NCBI GenBank assembly: GCA_025765615.1
Contig: JAIVFJ010000147.1
Coordinates: 62,001-126,000 of the forward strand
Origin: Zopfochytrium polystomum
Lineage: Eukaryota > Chytridiomycota > Chytridiomycetes > Chytridiales > Chytridiaceae
DNA: 64,000 nucleotides
Reading direction: 5' to 3'
The notes under the pieces were generated by a model, which made no database searches, was not told where the DNA came from, and was given only the letters and a program-made list of their open reading frames with translations. Positions 48,421-59,251 of this stretch are shown one piece after another. Within the stretch, counting starts at the first letter, position 1. Every line of letters starts with the position of its first letter. Both the position numbers and the translations under genes were made by a program.

Positions 48421-49381
48421 ATCTTCTTTTTATTCCGGGTTTTGCAAGGGATTTTCTTTAAAAGACGTGACGTCAGGTTGAAAGATCACAAGTTCGATTT
48501 GCGGACAGAAAGTGATTCCTCCCATAGGCATTCATGGAGAGCGAAAATGGCGAAAAGTCAGATGAGCTAGCAACTTCCGCACTTGAACGTGGTATTGTCC
48601 TCTCTTTCCTGGTTTGGTGCATCCAGGAGTGGACGGTAAAGTGTCGTGCGTACTCGAGACGGTTGTCAGGAGCGGCGGATCCAGCGGCGGGAGGGATGTG
48701 ATGTCCGACCCAGTACCGCTGCGGCTCGTCATGTATGATAATGATCGGTGGGTGAACGGGAGAATCGATGCCTTTTTCTTTTTATTCTTTTCTTTTCTTT
48801 CTACTGTATTTCTTTCTTTATTTTGCCTCACACTTCTTCAGCGGTAATGGCCACGAACCACCTTAAACACGAAAACAGCCTGCCTCCACGGCCCAGCGTG
48901 GGCACGGCTGGTCGTGATGTTGGGGTCCGTCAGCCGGAAGCGCCTTGGAGAAATATTAATAATATATTAATATTAATAATGCAAACAAATAATATAGTAG
49001 TTCTGATCTGAGTGCAAGTCCGGAAGGCCTGCCGTGTGCCTGTGTGCGTGCGCGCGCGGGGTCACTCGAAACGTCAACGCGACGTTCCTTTTTTGGCGGC
49101 GCGATGTCGCAAGATTCATGCATGCAATGTCCGGGGACACAGACCGGTTTGTCTTCCTTTCTTGTTTGTTTCAATCTCCGCGCTCCCGCACTTCCGCACG
49201 AGGATGGAGCTTGCGGAATTCGATTTGCAGCCGCGTGATTAATACAGTAGTTACGGACAACATCCGTCGACCACTCCACCCAGCTGCTCCGGCTGGCACG
49301 CACAGGGCGATTAGTCGGCAGTTTCACTGCCGACTAACCGCCCCTCCGCCCCCACCACCCACCATCGATCGTGCAACTGCC
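48421..49381. other. Upstream region of the CocE-type gene
   Basis: Contains an AT-rich run at 48953-48990 (repeated ATTAATA units) after a GC-rich segment, possibly another retroposon tail, but no target duplication was found. Otherwise nothing recognisable. Confidence 0.35.
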
Positions 49382-49388
49382 TTATAAG
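49382..49388 (+). promoter_or_regulatory. TATA-like box of the CocE-type gene
   Basis: TTATAAG, 62 nt upstream of the ATG at 49450, followed by a C/A-rich leader. Spacing suits a short 5' UTR; function is inferred. Confidence 0.4.
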
Positions 49389-49449
49389 CACCACAACCAC
49401 TGCCACCCAGTCCCCACTGCTCGACAACCCGATACAAAACAAGCAAACG

Positions 49450-49876
49450 ATGCCCCAGCCCCTCTACGACTACCCTCCCCACATCGCGGGCCTCTTCCTG
49501 CCCTCCGAGACGTTTTGCGCCACCGTCGCCCGCGAGGCCGTCCAGACCCCTCACGGCACCGTGCTGTTCCGCGCCTCGCCCTTGCTGCCCGAAAAGACGG
49601 AAGGCTACGACGGCGACCGCGCGCACTCTGAAAAGACCCTTCCCGCCGGCTGGCAGCTCGACGACACGCGCAGGCCCCTCCCCGAGGCGATCCGCTTCGC
49701 AAAGAACGTGCCAATCCCGATCGCGACGTCAGGCTGCTTGCGGACATTTTCACCCCGGCCGACTTGGCCGCCGGAGAGAAGGTACCGGCCATCGTTGCCT
49801 GGAGCCCGTACGGCAAGACTTTTAGAAGTATTCTGGACGTAAGTCTGCCTTGCCGGCGTTGGCGCGGCGTGTGCGT

Positions 49877-49955
<79 letters not shown>

Positions 49956-52072
49956 TGTTTGGGTGTGTGGTGACTAGTCCGAGTCTGGGTGTCGAAGGTG
50001 TTTGACAAATGACCCCTTCCCCCTCGTAGCTGAAACAGATACCTTTCGCGGCTGGCGTTAACCTCTCAAAGCTCTCCGGCCTCGAGAAGTTCGAAGGGTT
50101 TGTTTCTTTGCTTGTTGTTTGCTGTTTGTTTCGAGCCAGAAACTCTTGTCGTGATGTGCGATCGCGGACTAAAGGAAACCAAACTCCATTTTCCAGCCCT
50201 GATCCGGCAGAGTGGTGCCCTCGTCGGTACGCAGTAATCAACATTGACCCTCGAGGTATCTTCGATTCTGAAGGAGACGTTGGAGCGACCATTCCCGGCC
50301 GCGACGAGGTGTGTGTCGCCTACGTTCTCTTCCTCGCTGAAAATGCTAAATAAACGCTAGACGGTCAATGATTCGTATGACGTGATCGAGTGGCTTGCGG
50401 CCCAAAGTTGGTGCAATGGAAAGGTGAGATATCGGTGCATATGCTGGTCGATTGCGCCTGGTCACCGTGGCTAAAAACTCTGCATAGGTTGGCGTCAGCG
50501 GCAACAGCCAGCTCGCAATGTCTCAATATTTCATTGCGGAGGGCCAGCCACCGCACCTTGCTGCGATTGCCCCGTGGGAAGGGTTCGTATTCGATAGCGC
50601 TTCTGGATTCCTCCAAGCTGAAGCACGCTCCATTTCTCCCCTTGCCTCTCTCACACTTCCCGCAGGCTCACAGACAACTACCGGCACGTCAACTTCCGCG
50701 GCGGCATCCCGGAAATTATGTTCCCCGCATTCATTGCGGGAACCACCATTGCGTCACGCAATAAATTTGAGGACTCCATCGCCACGTTCTACATGCCAGG
50801 CCAAGATGGCTTTTACCGGTCCTACGCGAAATCAAAGACGGCGCGGCCGTCGAAAATCAAAGTCCCGATCTACTCGACGGCTGCGCTCGGTAGTCCCTGG
50901 CAGTATCTTGGCGTGGAAGTATGCCGACACGCCGAACAAATGGTGGGGCAGGCTGGCAAGAGTCTCCTGGCCCGTCATACATACTGACTCAATCCTCCCA
51001 CCGCGCTCCCCACACTCGCTCTTCCTTGTAACACCCCCAGGATCCGCATCCACGGCGGCCAAGAATGGCACGACTACTACCAGCCAGAAAACATTGAAGA
51101 CCTTGCCGGCTTCTTCGACCACTACCTCAAAGGCCTCGACAACGGCTGGCCCGAAAAGACCCCGCGAGTGCGTTACCAGCTGCAACCGCACGGCACCGAG
51201 CCCTCCCGCAACTACATCATTAGCACCGACTTCCCCCCTCCGGGAGTCACCGACTGGCAACTCCGCCTCGCCCGCGACGGCCGTCTCGTCCCCGCGACCG
51301 ACGCCGCCGACGCCGCCCCCGCCGACGGCGCGCACCAAGTGGTGACCTACAACGGCCAAGATGCCTCCGCCTTCGTGTCCTGGACTTATACCCACCCGCC
51401 CACCGCGCTCACCCCGCTCGACTTTGCCGGCATCCCGCGCGTCAAGCTGCACGCCGCCGCCGCGGCCCACACCGACTTTGACCTCTTCATCACCGTCCGC
51501 AAGCTGTCGAAAGACGGAAAACCCTTGGACCACTTCTGCTACCCGCTGCGCGACCTCCAGGAAGCCGCCGCCCACCTCGGACAGCACGCGCCCACGACCT
51601 ACGACACGTACCCGCATCGCAGTTTGTTCCGTTACGTCGGCCCCACCGGGGTCATCCGCGCGTCGAGGAGGAAGACCCGCGAGCCGACCGAGGAGGAGAG
51701 GGACATTAGCTTGCCTGGGTTCCCGTTCCACCCGCACGACGAGGACTGGCCTGTCGCTCCCGGGGAGGTCGTCGAGATCGTGACGGGCCTCTGGCCAATG
51801 ACGATGACGGTTGCACCGGGCGAAGGGTTGAGGCTGGACGTCGGGCCCGTGAACGCCAATTACCAAGGTAAAAAGATGTTCTGCTGATTTTTAGAGAATG
51901 GCCCGTAATTGACCCGGTCGAACCGCTCCATTCGCATTCCCCATTTCGCACAGATCTCCCCGTACCTATCCCCGTTTCGCGACCCAATGAAAATAAGGGA
52001 GATACTCTCATTTACTTTGGAGGAAAGTACGATTCGCACGTGTACCTGCCACTGTTGGCCAAAGCGCATTGA
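49450..52072 (+). CDS. CocE/NonD-type (S15-like) alpha/beta hydrolase
   Basis: Exons 49450-49838, 50030-50097, 50197-50308, 50361-50423, 50488-50582, 50666-50942, 51041-51867 and 51954-52072 form about 649 residues once two one-base errors are allowed. They are a missing base at 49715-49722 (frame changes before RDVRLLADIFTPAD) and an extra base at about 50884-50910 (frame changes before LAWKYADTPNKW). Family blocks in order: KVPAIVAWSPYGKT, YAVINIDPRGIFDSEGD, VGVSGNSQLAMSQYF with the predicted nucleophile Ser218, APWEG, KIKVPIYST, RIHGGQEWHDYY and a C-terminal jelly-roll-like part ending YFGGKYDSHVYLPLL. Relatives are X-Pro dipeptidyl-peptidases and cocaine-esterase-like ester or amide hydrolases; the substrate is not predictable. 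No signal peptide is seen. Intron 1 contains a (GT)n array. Confidence 0.8.
49867..49953. repeat. (GT)n microsatellite in intron 1
   Basis: GTGC units grading into about 35 GT units, starting 28 nt after the GTAAGT donor of the CocE-type gene. Confidence 0.92.
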
Positions 52073-52355
52073 GGTGGTGTCAAACACAACACAATATATA
52101 CGTTTAGTTGACTACGAAACTCTAGCACTGGGGGCGGGGGGTCTTTGCTGAGGGAAGGTGTTTGGACGGTTACGGAGTGTGGAGAAAGTAGATTGTAGAC
52201 GGCGAAGTCAGCGATGACGATTGGCGAAAGAGAAGTATAAAATTGAAACCTCTCTCTTCATGATGGAAAGGTCAAGTCAGCTTTCTCTTTTCCGTTCTTT
52301 GAAGTATTGTTAATTCACTAAGAAAGGGAGCGGTTGAGAGAAGTCAAATTGCTGC

Positions 52356-52740
52356 GTTGAAAGCGCCGAAGCGTACATCGCCGCCGCCGCGCCCGCCCGC
52401 AACCACGGCCTCCTCCGCAACGGCTGGTACCTCGAGAATTGGACCGAGCAGCTCAACCCCGCCCTCGGCGCCATCCTTAGCGCCGTCGCTGGCGCAACCG
52501 CCTCGACTTTGCAGGCCGCCGTCGCCGCTGCCCTCCTCGCCAACGCTGGAAGGCCCGTCAAGGAAGCGTACGTACGAGCTCGTAGGCGAGACCATCACCA
52601 TCGACGACATGGCCTCCGAGGTCTGCGTCCACGCTGGGAAGACCGTCGCCTCCGCCGTCGCGCCGTGGGACGTCTACACCAAGCACCTCGAGGGCTTTGG
52701 GATTCCCCCGCCCCGCTCCCCCAACTTTCCCACGTTCGAC
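52356..52740 (+). pseudogene. NmrA/QorB-like NAD(P)-binding protein fragment
   Basis: The plus strand reads GLLRNGWYLENWTEQLNPAL and LQAAVAAALLANAGRPVKEA, then after a small frameshift at about 52567 YELVGETITIDDMASEVCVH and DVYTKHLEGFGIPPPRSP. This order matches the C-terminal half of NmrA-like and QorB-type reductases (RNGWYxEN, xYELxG, then the helical end). The N-terminal Rossmann half with its glycine motif is absent upstream, where I see only AT-rich sequence. Truncated and frameshifted, so not functional. Confidence 0.6.
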
Positions 52741-52904
52741 CTCTCGACGACCGTTCATCGCCATACGACTCGGAATGGTGTACATCGACAGTCGCATCTT
52801 CGCGGCCCTTTTGGCCATCTCGGTCGGAGTAACCGAGGCCGCCATCGCAAAGCTCGTGTCCATGGACTTCCTGGCCGCCGGAAGAAACGCCGTTGGCATC
52901 GCCA

Positions 52905-54120
52905 TCAGTGTGGCGCTCCGAGCAGCAGCGAAACGAGGAGAAGATGCGTCGTCAGCAGAACTCGATTGTCCCTGTCGCCTTCGTCGCGCTCTTCATCTAC
53001 GGCACTCTGAGCGCCTTTCGAGCCGTCGACACCTTCATCGCTCGCCTCAATCGCCAGCCCTCCGGCTTCCCGCACCAGCGATTCCAGCTCGCCCGCGAGA
53101 AAGAGGTGGTAGTACCTTTGAAATGCGGGCGATGAAAACAATACAATAATGAAGAAAAAAAAACCTCCGCAGTACTAACCTCTGGTACACGACACTCTCC
53201 TTCGTGCCCGCCCCGCCCGACGCCGCCGCCGCCGTCTCAGCAGACTGCGCCGTCGCCGTCCCGTACACCTTTGCGGTCAGCGTCCACGGCAAATACACGT
53301 CCTGCGCGTCGAACCGCCGCTTCCCTTCCTGCTCCTTGGCCCACACAAACATCAGCGCGCGCCCGCGCGGCCGCGCCGGCTGGCCGTCGAGAAGTGCTGG
53401 ATAACCGCGATCGAGATGGAAAAGTCCTGCGCGGGGCAGACGCGGAGGGTTAGAGCGACTGGAAAGGGGGTGAGGCGAGGAGAGAGGAGGACGAAGGAGC
53501 CTGTGCGGTAGGGAGGGAGAGGTTGTCGGCGACGAGGGCTTCGAAGCCGCGGGCGCGGCAGATTTGAAGGGGGTTTCGGCTCCTGTAGTTTTTTCGAAAG
53601 GTTGGAATTTGGGATGATTTACGGTCGCCCGCATGGGAGCCGAAGGAGGTACGTGCATGTCAGAGCCGAGGACCATTACGTCCCTGTTGACGCACATGTA
53701 CTTGCTGTTGCCGCAGCCGATGTCGGCGCCGAGCGAGCCGTTTGGGAGGGAGCTTTTTTGGGGAAAGCGGGCCCGGGTCAGCGCGCATTGTGTTTGGTCG
53801 GTGCGGGTCACCGGAGAAAGTTGTCGACTACGGGCCACGGCTGTGGGCGATTAGGGGGTGAGGGGAGGTATTGATTTCATGTGGTGAGCGGACCGTCGAA
53901 TGCGCAATCCCCAACAGCTCGTAAACATCGACTCGCTGGATACCTTGTAGCGCGTGGCGGAAAAGTGCGACGCGATGGCGTCGTACACGGCGTGGACGCG
54001 CGCCCGCTCCAGCTCCGCCGCCGCCGCCTCTGCCCCTAGTGGTGTGTGCGTAGCGCGTCTGGTTTGTTGGAGTTCTGATATGCCGAGGTTGACAAGGCTG
54101 GCCTTATCCCTGTCCAACAT
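52905..54120 (-). pseudogene. TRM9: TRM9/ALKBH8-type tRNA uridine methyltransferase, damaged
   Basis: Minus-strand exons at 53944-54120, 53812-53840, about 53653-53752, 53493-53582, about 53180-53450 and 52905-53115 carry the family in order: HAVYDAIASHFSATRYK, PWPVVDNFLR, the SAM motif LPNGSLGADIGCGNSKYM, CRARGFEALVADNLSLP, DFSISIAVIQHFSTASRR, GRALMFVWAKEQEGKRRF, DAQDVYLPW and YYHLFLAGELESLVREAG. These enzymes complete mcm5U-type modification of tRNA wobble uridines with the small partner Trm112. Damage: a one-base shift after the LSLP block near 53515; loss of about 15 residues, with a shift, between the HFSTASRR and GRALMFVW blocks (about 53375); and a non-standard donor after exon 3. The start at 54120 is the first in-frame Met. 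Assembly collapse in GC-rich sequence is an alternative to true decay. Confidence 0.65.
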
Positions 54121-54214
54121 CCTTTTTTTTCACCTTGCGTTTGGCTGTTCGGCGATTCCGCGCGCCATCCCCTAAACAAAAGGGGCAATTTATTGAATGC
54201 TGCATTCCTCACGT

Positions 54215-54804
54215 TCATCGCCGTCGTCGACGACCGCCGCCCTGCCCGCGACCTCCTCCTCCTTGCCCCTGGCCCTGCGCGCCACCTTGTCCCGGGCGCC
54301 GCGGGGTGGGCCGGATGATCTCGTGCGTCGGCGCGTTCGGCCGCCGAGGCGTCGGGCGGATGATTTCGTGCGGCGGCGCCTGCTGCTGTTGCGGCGGCGG
54401 CGGCGGGTGGCGGGGCTGCTTTGGCGAGGGTGGGCCTTTTGGGAGTTGTGAGGGGGGGTAAGGGGGGATGGCGGTGAGAGGTGAGAAATGCGAGGAGGGT
54501 AGCGGTGAGGAATTATGAGGGGGGTGGGGGCAGGAAGGTCTCACTTGGGCGCCTCTCAGGCTCTCTACGTTTCCATTGGGTCGGTCCGCCGGACCGGTTG
54601 TGGGGGGCGCGGCGTTGCAGTTGTGGGATGAGCGAGCGTCAGAGATGAGACGAATCGAACGGCAGGGGGAAAAAAACTCAACTTGCGGCGGGCCAAACGG
54701 ACGACGGGGGCTCGGTCCAAAGCCTCGGCGTTGACGGCGGCGGCGCACGCTGCCAAGACGATGGCGACGACAGCACAGGCGAGCAGAGCGAGAGTTCGTC
54801 GCAT
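54215..54804 (-). CDS. Small secreted protein with tandem dibasic-flanked peptide repeat
   Basis: The first exon (from 54804) encodes a clear signal peptide, RTLALLACAVVAIVLAACAA then AVNAEALDR, ending near a GTTGAG donor at about 54685. The last exon (54215 to about 54380) reads APPHEIIRPTPRRPN (54335-54379) and APTHEIIRPTPRRPG (54290-54334), then a Gly/Gln-rich stretch and a run of Arg. The two 45-nt units differ at six synonymous sites, while the HEIIRPTPRRP core is identical in both, showing selection on the peptide in this frame. Each unit ends in Arg-Arg, a possible Kex2-type site. A TATAAATA box lies about 190 nt upstream. The middle splicing is unresolved, so the exact product length is not known. 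It resembles Kex2-processed repeat precursors, which is an inference. Confidence 0.55.
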
Positions 54805-54992
54805 ATTTTCCTGGGTGATGGTTGTTGCGTGCTGTTATGTAGTATTAGTTTCAGTAGTTGATTGTGGACGGGAACGCTGTCCCGGGCAATGCTGGACCGG
54901 GCTCAGCCGACGGGTACGATTTACCTGACACAGTAACTTTCACGATTTGTTCTAGGTTTGGTTGCTGAGGCATGGAGGGACATACGCGCGTG

Positions 54993-55000
54993 TATTTATA
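54993..55000 (-). promoter_or_regulatory. TATA box of the secreted-repeat gene
   Basis: TATAAATA on the minus strand, about 190 nt upstream of the ATG at 54804, in a CpG-rich context (ACGCGCG follows). It is the best TATA match in this part of the window. Confidence 0.5.
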
Positions 55001-55849
55001 GGGCTATCGTTGAACGGCGAAGCACGCGCAATTTCGACTGGCGTGCCCCCACCACCCAACTCCGTGCGAAAGAGACACCTCTCCCCGTGTAGCTCCGGAT
55101 GTTTGACAAAGAGGGATCATTATTCAGAACACTATTTCCCACGGGCTGAGGAAATCCGACCGGTGCTGCCGGCCCGACGCGGAGTTTGAAAAAAAAAATG
55201 AAAATTAAGCGCGGCGTATTCATCCGCCCCCACTTGCGCCTCCCTGGGATCCATCAATTCGAAATTCCGCATATTTTTTGAACGTAGCGCAGCGGAGTCG
55301 TCCAATGCTCGGATGCCCGCGCGAAACAAACCGAGATTGGAAAAAAAAAAAAACAAGGGAAAAAGCGCAGTTGGTGTTTTCCTTACATTATTATAGCCTG
55401 CCTGAGGAAGGTTGCCTGTCTGAACGTCTTTATTGCTTTCGCTGCTTTCGCGGGCCCCAACCCCCTCTCATGTAGTCCCCGCCGTTCTTCTTTTCTCCCC
55501 TCCCACATCCATGCATCCATCCATCCATCCATTCGCTTCCCGTTTCCCACCCAATCAGCAGCAGCGGCAGAAACTTGTGCGGACTATTGAAATTAACACA
55601 CTCCCCAGTCACATCGCCTGCCCGTTGCCAGTGCAGCCACGATCGCAGGCATTCCGGTGGCCAGATACACCATGAACAAGAGCTTGGCGATAGCGGTTTC
55701 TGTAGCGCGCCCAACTGAGATGGAAAGAAGCGACCGCAAAGATGTGCCTGTCGACGTAGGCCATCGAGGCGGCTAAGAAGCGATGGAATGTGCAAAAGCT
55801 CCTGAAACAGCCGTGAAAATAATGGGTCAATAATAGGGGTTGCAGGTTT
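55001..55849. other. Intergenic region
   Basis: A-runs and a short (CATC)n array at 55508-55532. No gene recognised. The right end is the 3' flank of the F-box gene. Confidence 0.4.
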
Positions 55850-56821
55850 TCATTTTTTGCAAGGCGAGCGACTTCGACGCCGGGCACGAAAGAACTCTTT
55901 CAGCCCTTCGAGGAGCTTTGGAAGCGATGCCTGAGCCTTCTCTGCATCCACCTCTATCCACCACTGCTCAAACTTGTTTTCTTCTGCCCATTCCGTGATT
56001 CCGTTAAGTAGCTGGAGCTCATCTATCCCCGCGTCTAAAAGCAAGCCCGTGCACGCGAAAAGACGCCCCATTTCATCGTCCGTTGACGTATCATTCTTCG
56101 CCAAGACCGCCAACTGCTTTACGACATCGTGGACGGAAGCCGCGGCACCAACAGCCAGCGCCAGGCGCACCATCTCGGGGTCACGCAACTCTATTCCACG
56201 CGCAAGCACTTCCGCGGGATCCCTCGGACCGGTTGTCGGCGCCCGCAGAAGCAGTCGCTGCGCGGCAGCGGACCGCGCGACCGCGTGCGCCGTTTCGAAT
56301 TCGTCGAACGGGTTCCACGCGCCAAGATCCACGAGCAGAAGCCGCAGCATCGCAAGATCGTTCCGTTTGGCGGCGCGCCACACCTCGTCGTCGTACCAAT
56401 GCGGGTAGCGCCGACGGCGGCGGTTCCCATCCGCGCCGTGTTTCAGCAAAAGGCGGGACAGATCCACGAAGCCGCGGGCCACGGCAAAGTCCAGCAGCGA
56501 AGGAGGGTCGCGGGTGGCCACGGCCGCGAGATCGCGAGAGTCGGGCAAGGCGGTGAGGTGGGCGACGATGAGGCGCTCCAGGTCCGGTGCGCCGCCTGCC
56601 CAGGACTGAAGGCAGAAGAGAAGATCGCTAGGACGATGCCGGCGGAGGATGTGCAGTTTGAGCGCGTCGTTGGCCAGGATTCGGTGGAACGAGCGGCACA
56701 CCGTCGAGAGAGTGTAGTAAGCGCGGCCTAGTTCGTGTGAGGCGGCGGCAAGGAGGATCGGCAGCAGCAGGTCGTCGGGGAGATCGCAGATTGCCAGTGT
56801 CGTCGTCGTGACCTCCACCAT
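55850..56821 (-). CDS. F-box and ankyrin-type repeat protein
   Basis: An intronless frame of 323 residues starting at the first ATG (56819-56821); the frame stays open upstream without another Met. The N-terminus is an F-box (ICDLPDDLLLPILLAAASHE and LSTVCRSFHRIL, about residues 10-50). Ankyrin-like units follow: PSLLDFAVARGFVDLSRLLL-KHGAD, VWRAAKRNDLAMLRLLLVDL and weaker ones to about 270. A basic tail ends the protein. F-box proteins bring substrates to SCF ubiquitin ligases through Skp1; here the ankyrin part would bind the target. Lack of introns is unusual beside its intron-rich neighbours. Confidence 0.75.
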   Translation of the reverse strand: MVEVTTTTLAICDLPDDLLLPILLAAASHELGRAYYTLSTVCRSFHRILANDALKLHILRRHRPSDLLFCLQSWAGGAPDLERLIVAHLTALPDSRDLAAVATRDPPSLLDFAVARGFVDLSRLLLKHGADGNRRRRRYPHWYDDEVWRAAKRNDLAMLRLLLVDLGAWNPFDEFETAHAVARSAAAQRLLLRAPTTGPRDPAEVLARGIELRDPEMVRLALAVGAAASVHDVVKQLAVLAKNDTSTDDEMGRLFACTGLLLDAGIDELQLLNGITEWAEENKFEQWWIEVDAEKAQASLPKLLEGLKEFFRARRRSRSPCKK

Positions 56822-58087
56822 GTGCACGAGCAGCTGCGCCGCAAACAAAGCGACAACGGTGGAAGCCGCCGGCGCGTCGCTCCCCGACAATTAACACGTC
56901 AAAGCCTCTAAACCTCAACCCATCCACCCATCCATCCATCTTTTTCAGGTGAACAGCAGTTTTCGGCGCGGGTTGAAGTAAGAAGCACTCGAAGGTCTCC
57001 GGACCTCTTACATTTTGGTGCCAAGCCGCACCGGCGGACGTAAACAGCTCCGCCATACGTATGCCCATCCGCAACCGCGCCCCGCGTCGTGCTGCAAGCG
57101 CCAGCCAGCCCCCGCTTTCCCCGTCCACCTTCACGCGCGCGCGGGGCACATCGGGGCTTTCCGAGCGTGCTCGGCAGCGCGGGAAGGGGGCGTTGTTTTC
57201 GACCGAGACTGTATGTGTATCTTCCACCCTTTTGCATTTTATTGCCTGCGCGCTCCTCGTCGTCACCTGCGCCGCTCGGCGCCGCCGCCCGAAATCTTGC
57301 TGCTGTATGCATGTATGTATGTGCAGTACATACTGTGGCAGTGGATGACGATGGGGATGACCGATGACATCGACGACCCACGGCGGCGGCGAGACACAGC
57401 CAGCCTCCCGCCAATCCAATCTCCCCCCTTTGGTGCTTTACGGATTGAGAGGAATGGTGTTCGTACGTAATTTGGGTCTGAACGCGCTCTGCTTGCCCCG
57501 GTTTTGGGAGAATCCGCCCTTCCCCTCACTCAATCGCCTTCGAAACTTTTCCTCCTTGCAGTGGATTTGGTTCCTTCCCTTGTCAGATTCTATTGAATAA
57601 CACGCCCCACACACACTGCTTCTTTCTATCTCTCAGAACAAAGACACACACACAACGGCGTTTTTACACCGATATTTCGCGTTTTTTCGATTGCTATTTC
57701 CGGCGCATCCAGTGCGACGTGAAACAAAAAGGGAGGAAGACTAGGAAAGGTCAAAAAAAAAAAAAAAGTGCGGGTCCCTTCTCCTCTTCGTTCGAAGGGA
57801 AAAGGGAATCGCCTAATAAGGAGCCGATGGAAAAGACAGACAGAGATAAGCGATATCGTCGGCGCAGGCGGGTGGGCGGTGTGTCGAAGGTGAAATGACA
57901 TGGAAAAGGGCACGAATAAAATGAGAGGAAAGAGAGGGAACACAAAAAAAAACTAGATAGAAAGAAGAGGGAGGTCAAATGCCACCAGGAGGCAGGTGAG
58001 CAACCCCCCACGTCAGCAAACCAAGACCAAGAGCGGAAATCCAATTCAACAAGCCGAATGAGTCGCTTCTTGTTGTTTTTTTTTCCC
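56822..58087. other. Intergenic region with no recognised gene
   Basis: GC-rich on the left with overlapping frames on both strands. A minus-strand segment reads WLALAARRGARLRMGIRMAE near 57080 but has no supporting motif. The right part (57600-58087) is the 3' flank of the LRR gene. Confidence 0.35.
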
Positions 58088-59251
58088 TCACGCCGACGAC
58101 TCGCCGCCGCTAGGTCCGCTGACGCTGCCCTTCTTAGCCGCGGCACGCGCCCGCGCCGCCGCCGCGCGCTTCGCCGACGCCGCAGCAAACGCCGTCTGGT
58201 GGCTGTACAAGCCCTTGGCGTCCGTGGCCGACCCCGTCGACGACGGCCGCGCCGGCCGCGCCGCCGCGGGTGCGTCGTGCTCCGCGTCGGCTTCCTCCTC
58301 CGAAGACGCCACCGGCTTGGACCCGCCAAACACGCGGCCGAGGAACCCGACGGACGCCGGGGAAGCGGCGGCGTCCGACAACAGGACGTCGCCGTGCGAC
58401 GCGCGGCGCGCGCGAGTCGTGGTCGGGTCGACTTTGACGTCGCCTCCGTCGATGGGAGCCTTGACGTCCTCGTCCGCGTAGGAGGCCGGCGAGCTGTACC
58501 CGGGGAGGTCGCGCTCGTCGGTTCCGAGCCTGGACCTGCCGGCCGCCGCCCTGCGGCGCCGCTGGTAGAGGAACGCGGCGGCGCCGAGCAGCGTGGCAAA
58601 GACGAGCACGCAGGACACGGCGATGCCCGCGACGGCGCCCTTGGACAGGCCCGGGTTGGTGTTGTACACGGTGCCCGTCGGCACGTTGCCGTTGCACTCG
58701 GGCACCGTGTCGACCACGCAGCCGGTGGTCATGTCCAGGTGGCAGGTGAAGTCGTTGTCGTTGAGAAGGCAGTTGCCTCCGCGCGTGTAGTCGATGGCAA
58801 AGTTGGGGACGGGGCCGTCGAGGTGGTTGGTGCCTTTATTTTTATTGAAGCGGGTTGTCGGGAAGAATGTTCATGTTAGCCAAGAGTAAGGAGGGGAGAA
58901 ACGAGGGAGAGAATGGAGAGATCAAGAAGGAGGCATGTACTCACGCAAGTCAACGTGGTCCAGGCTGGGGAGGTCCATCAGCGACTCGGGAACGGCGCCG
59001 ACGAGCGTGTTGTTGTAAAAGGAGAGGGCGCTGATGGCCGACAGCGAGCCAAAGACGTCAGGCAGCGGACCTTGCAGGTTGTTGCTGTCGAGGTGCAGGC
59101 CGATAACGGTGGAGCCGCTGCAGACGACGCCGTGGGCGGCGCATGCGGAGGCGTCGTCGGTCAGCGACGCCCAGCCGTCCTTGTTGTGCCAGGTGGGCCC
59201 GCCAGTGACGGAGTAGAGTTTGGCGAGCGCGGCGGCCTGTGCAGTCGTCAT
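58088..59251 (-). CDS. LRR ectodomain protein with single membrane helix (leftward member of pair)
   Basis: Exons complement(58945..59251) and complement(58088..58833) join in phase. The start is uncertain: the frame opens at ATG 59251 with AQAAALAKLYSVTGGPTWHN, the usual start of an LRR cap, so a signal-peptide exon probably lies upstream and was not found. LRR units are VIGLHLDSNNLQGPLPDVFG, ALSFYNNTLVGAVPESLM, and DLRTNHLDGPVPNF across the splice. A Cys-rich cap (NCLLNDNDFTCHLD, GCVVDTVPEC) precedes the helix GAVAGIAVSCVLVFATLLGA. The about 150-residue tail is Ser/Ala/Lys-rich with no kinase, so any signalling would need partners. Head-to-head with the gene at 60266. Confidence 0.75.

Noticed and set aside
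48953..48990. AT-rich ATTAATA run as a second SINE tail
   Set aside because: No flanking duplication and no similarity of the upstream sequence to the SINE at 1502.
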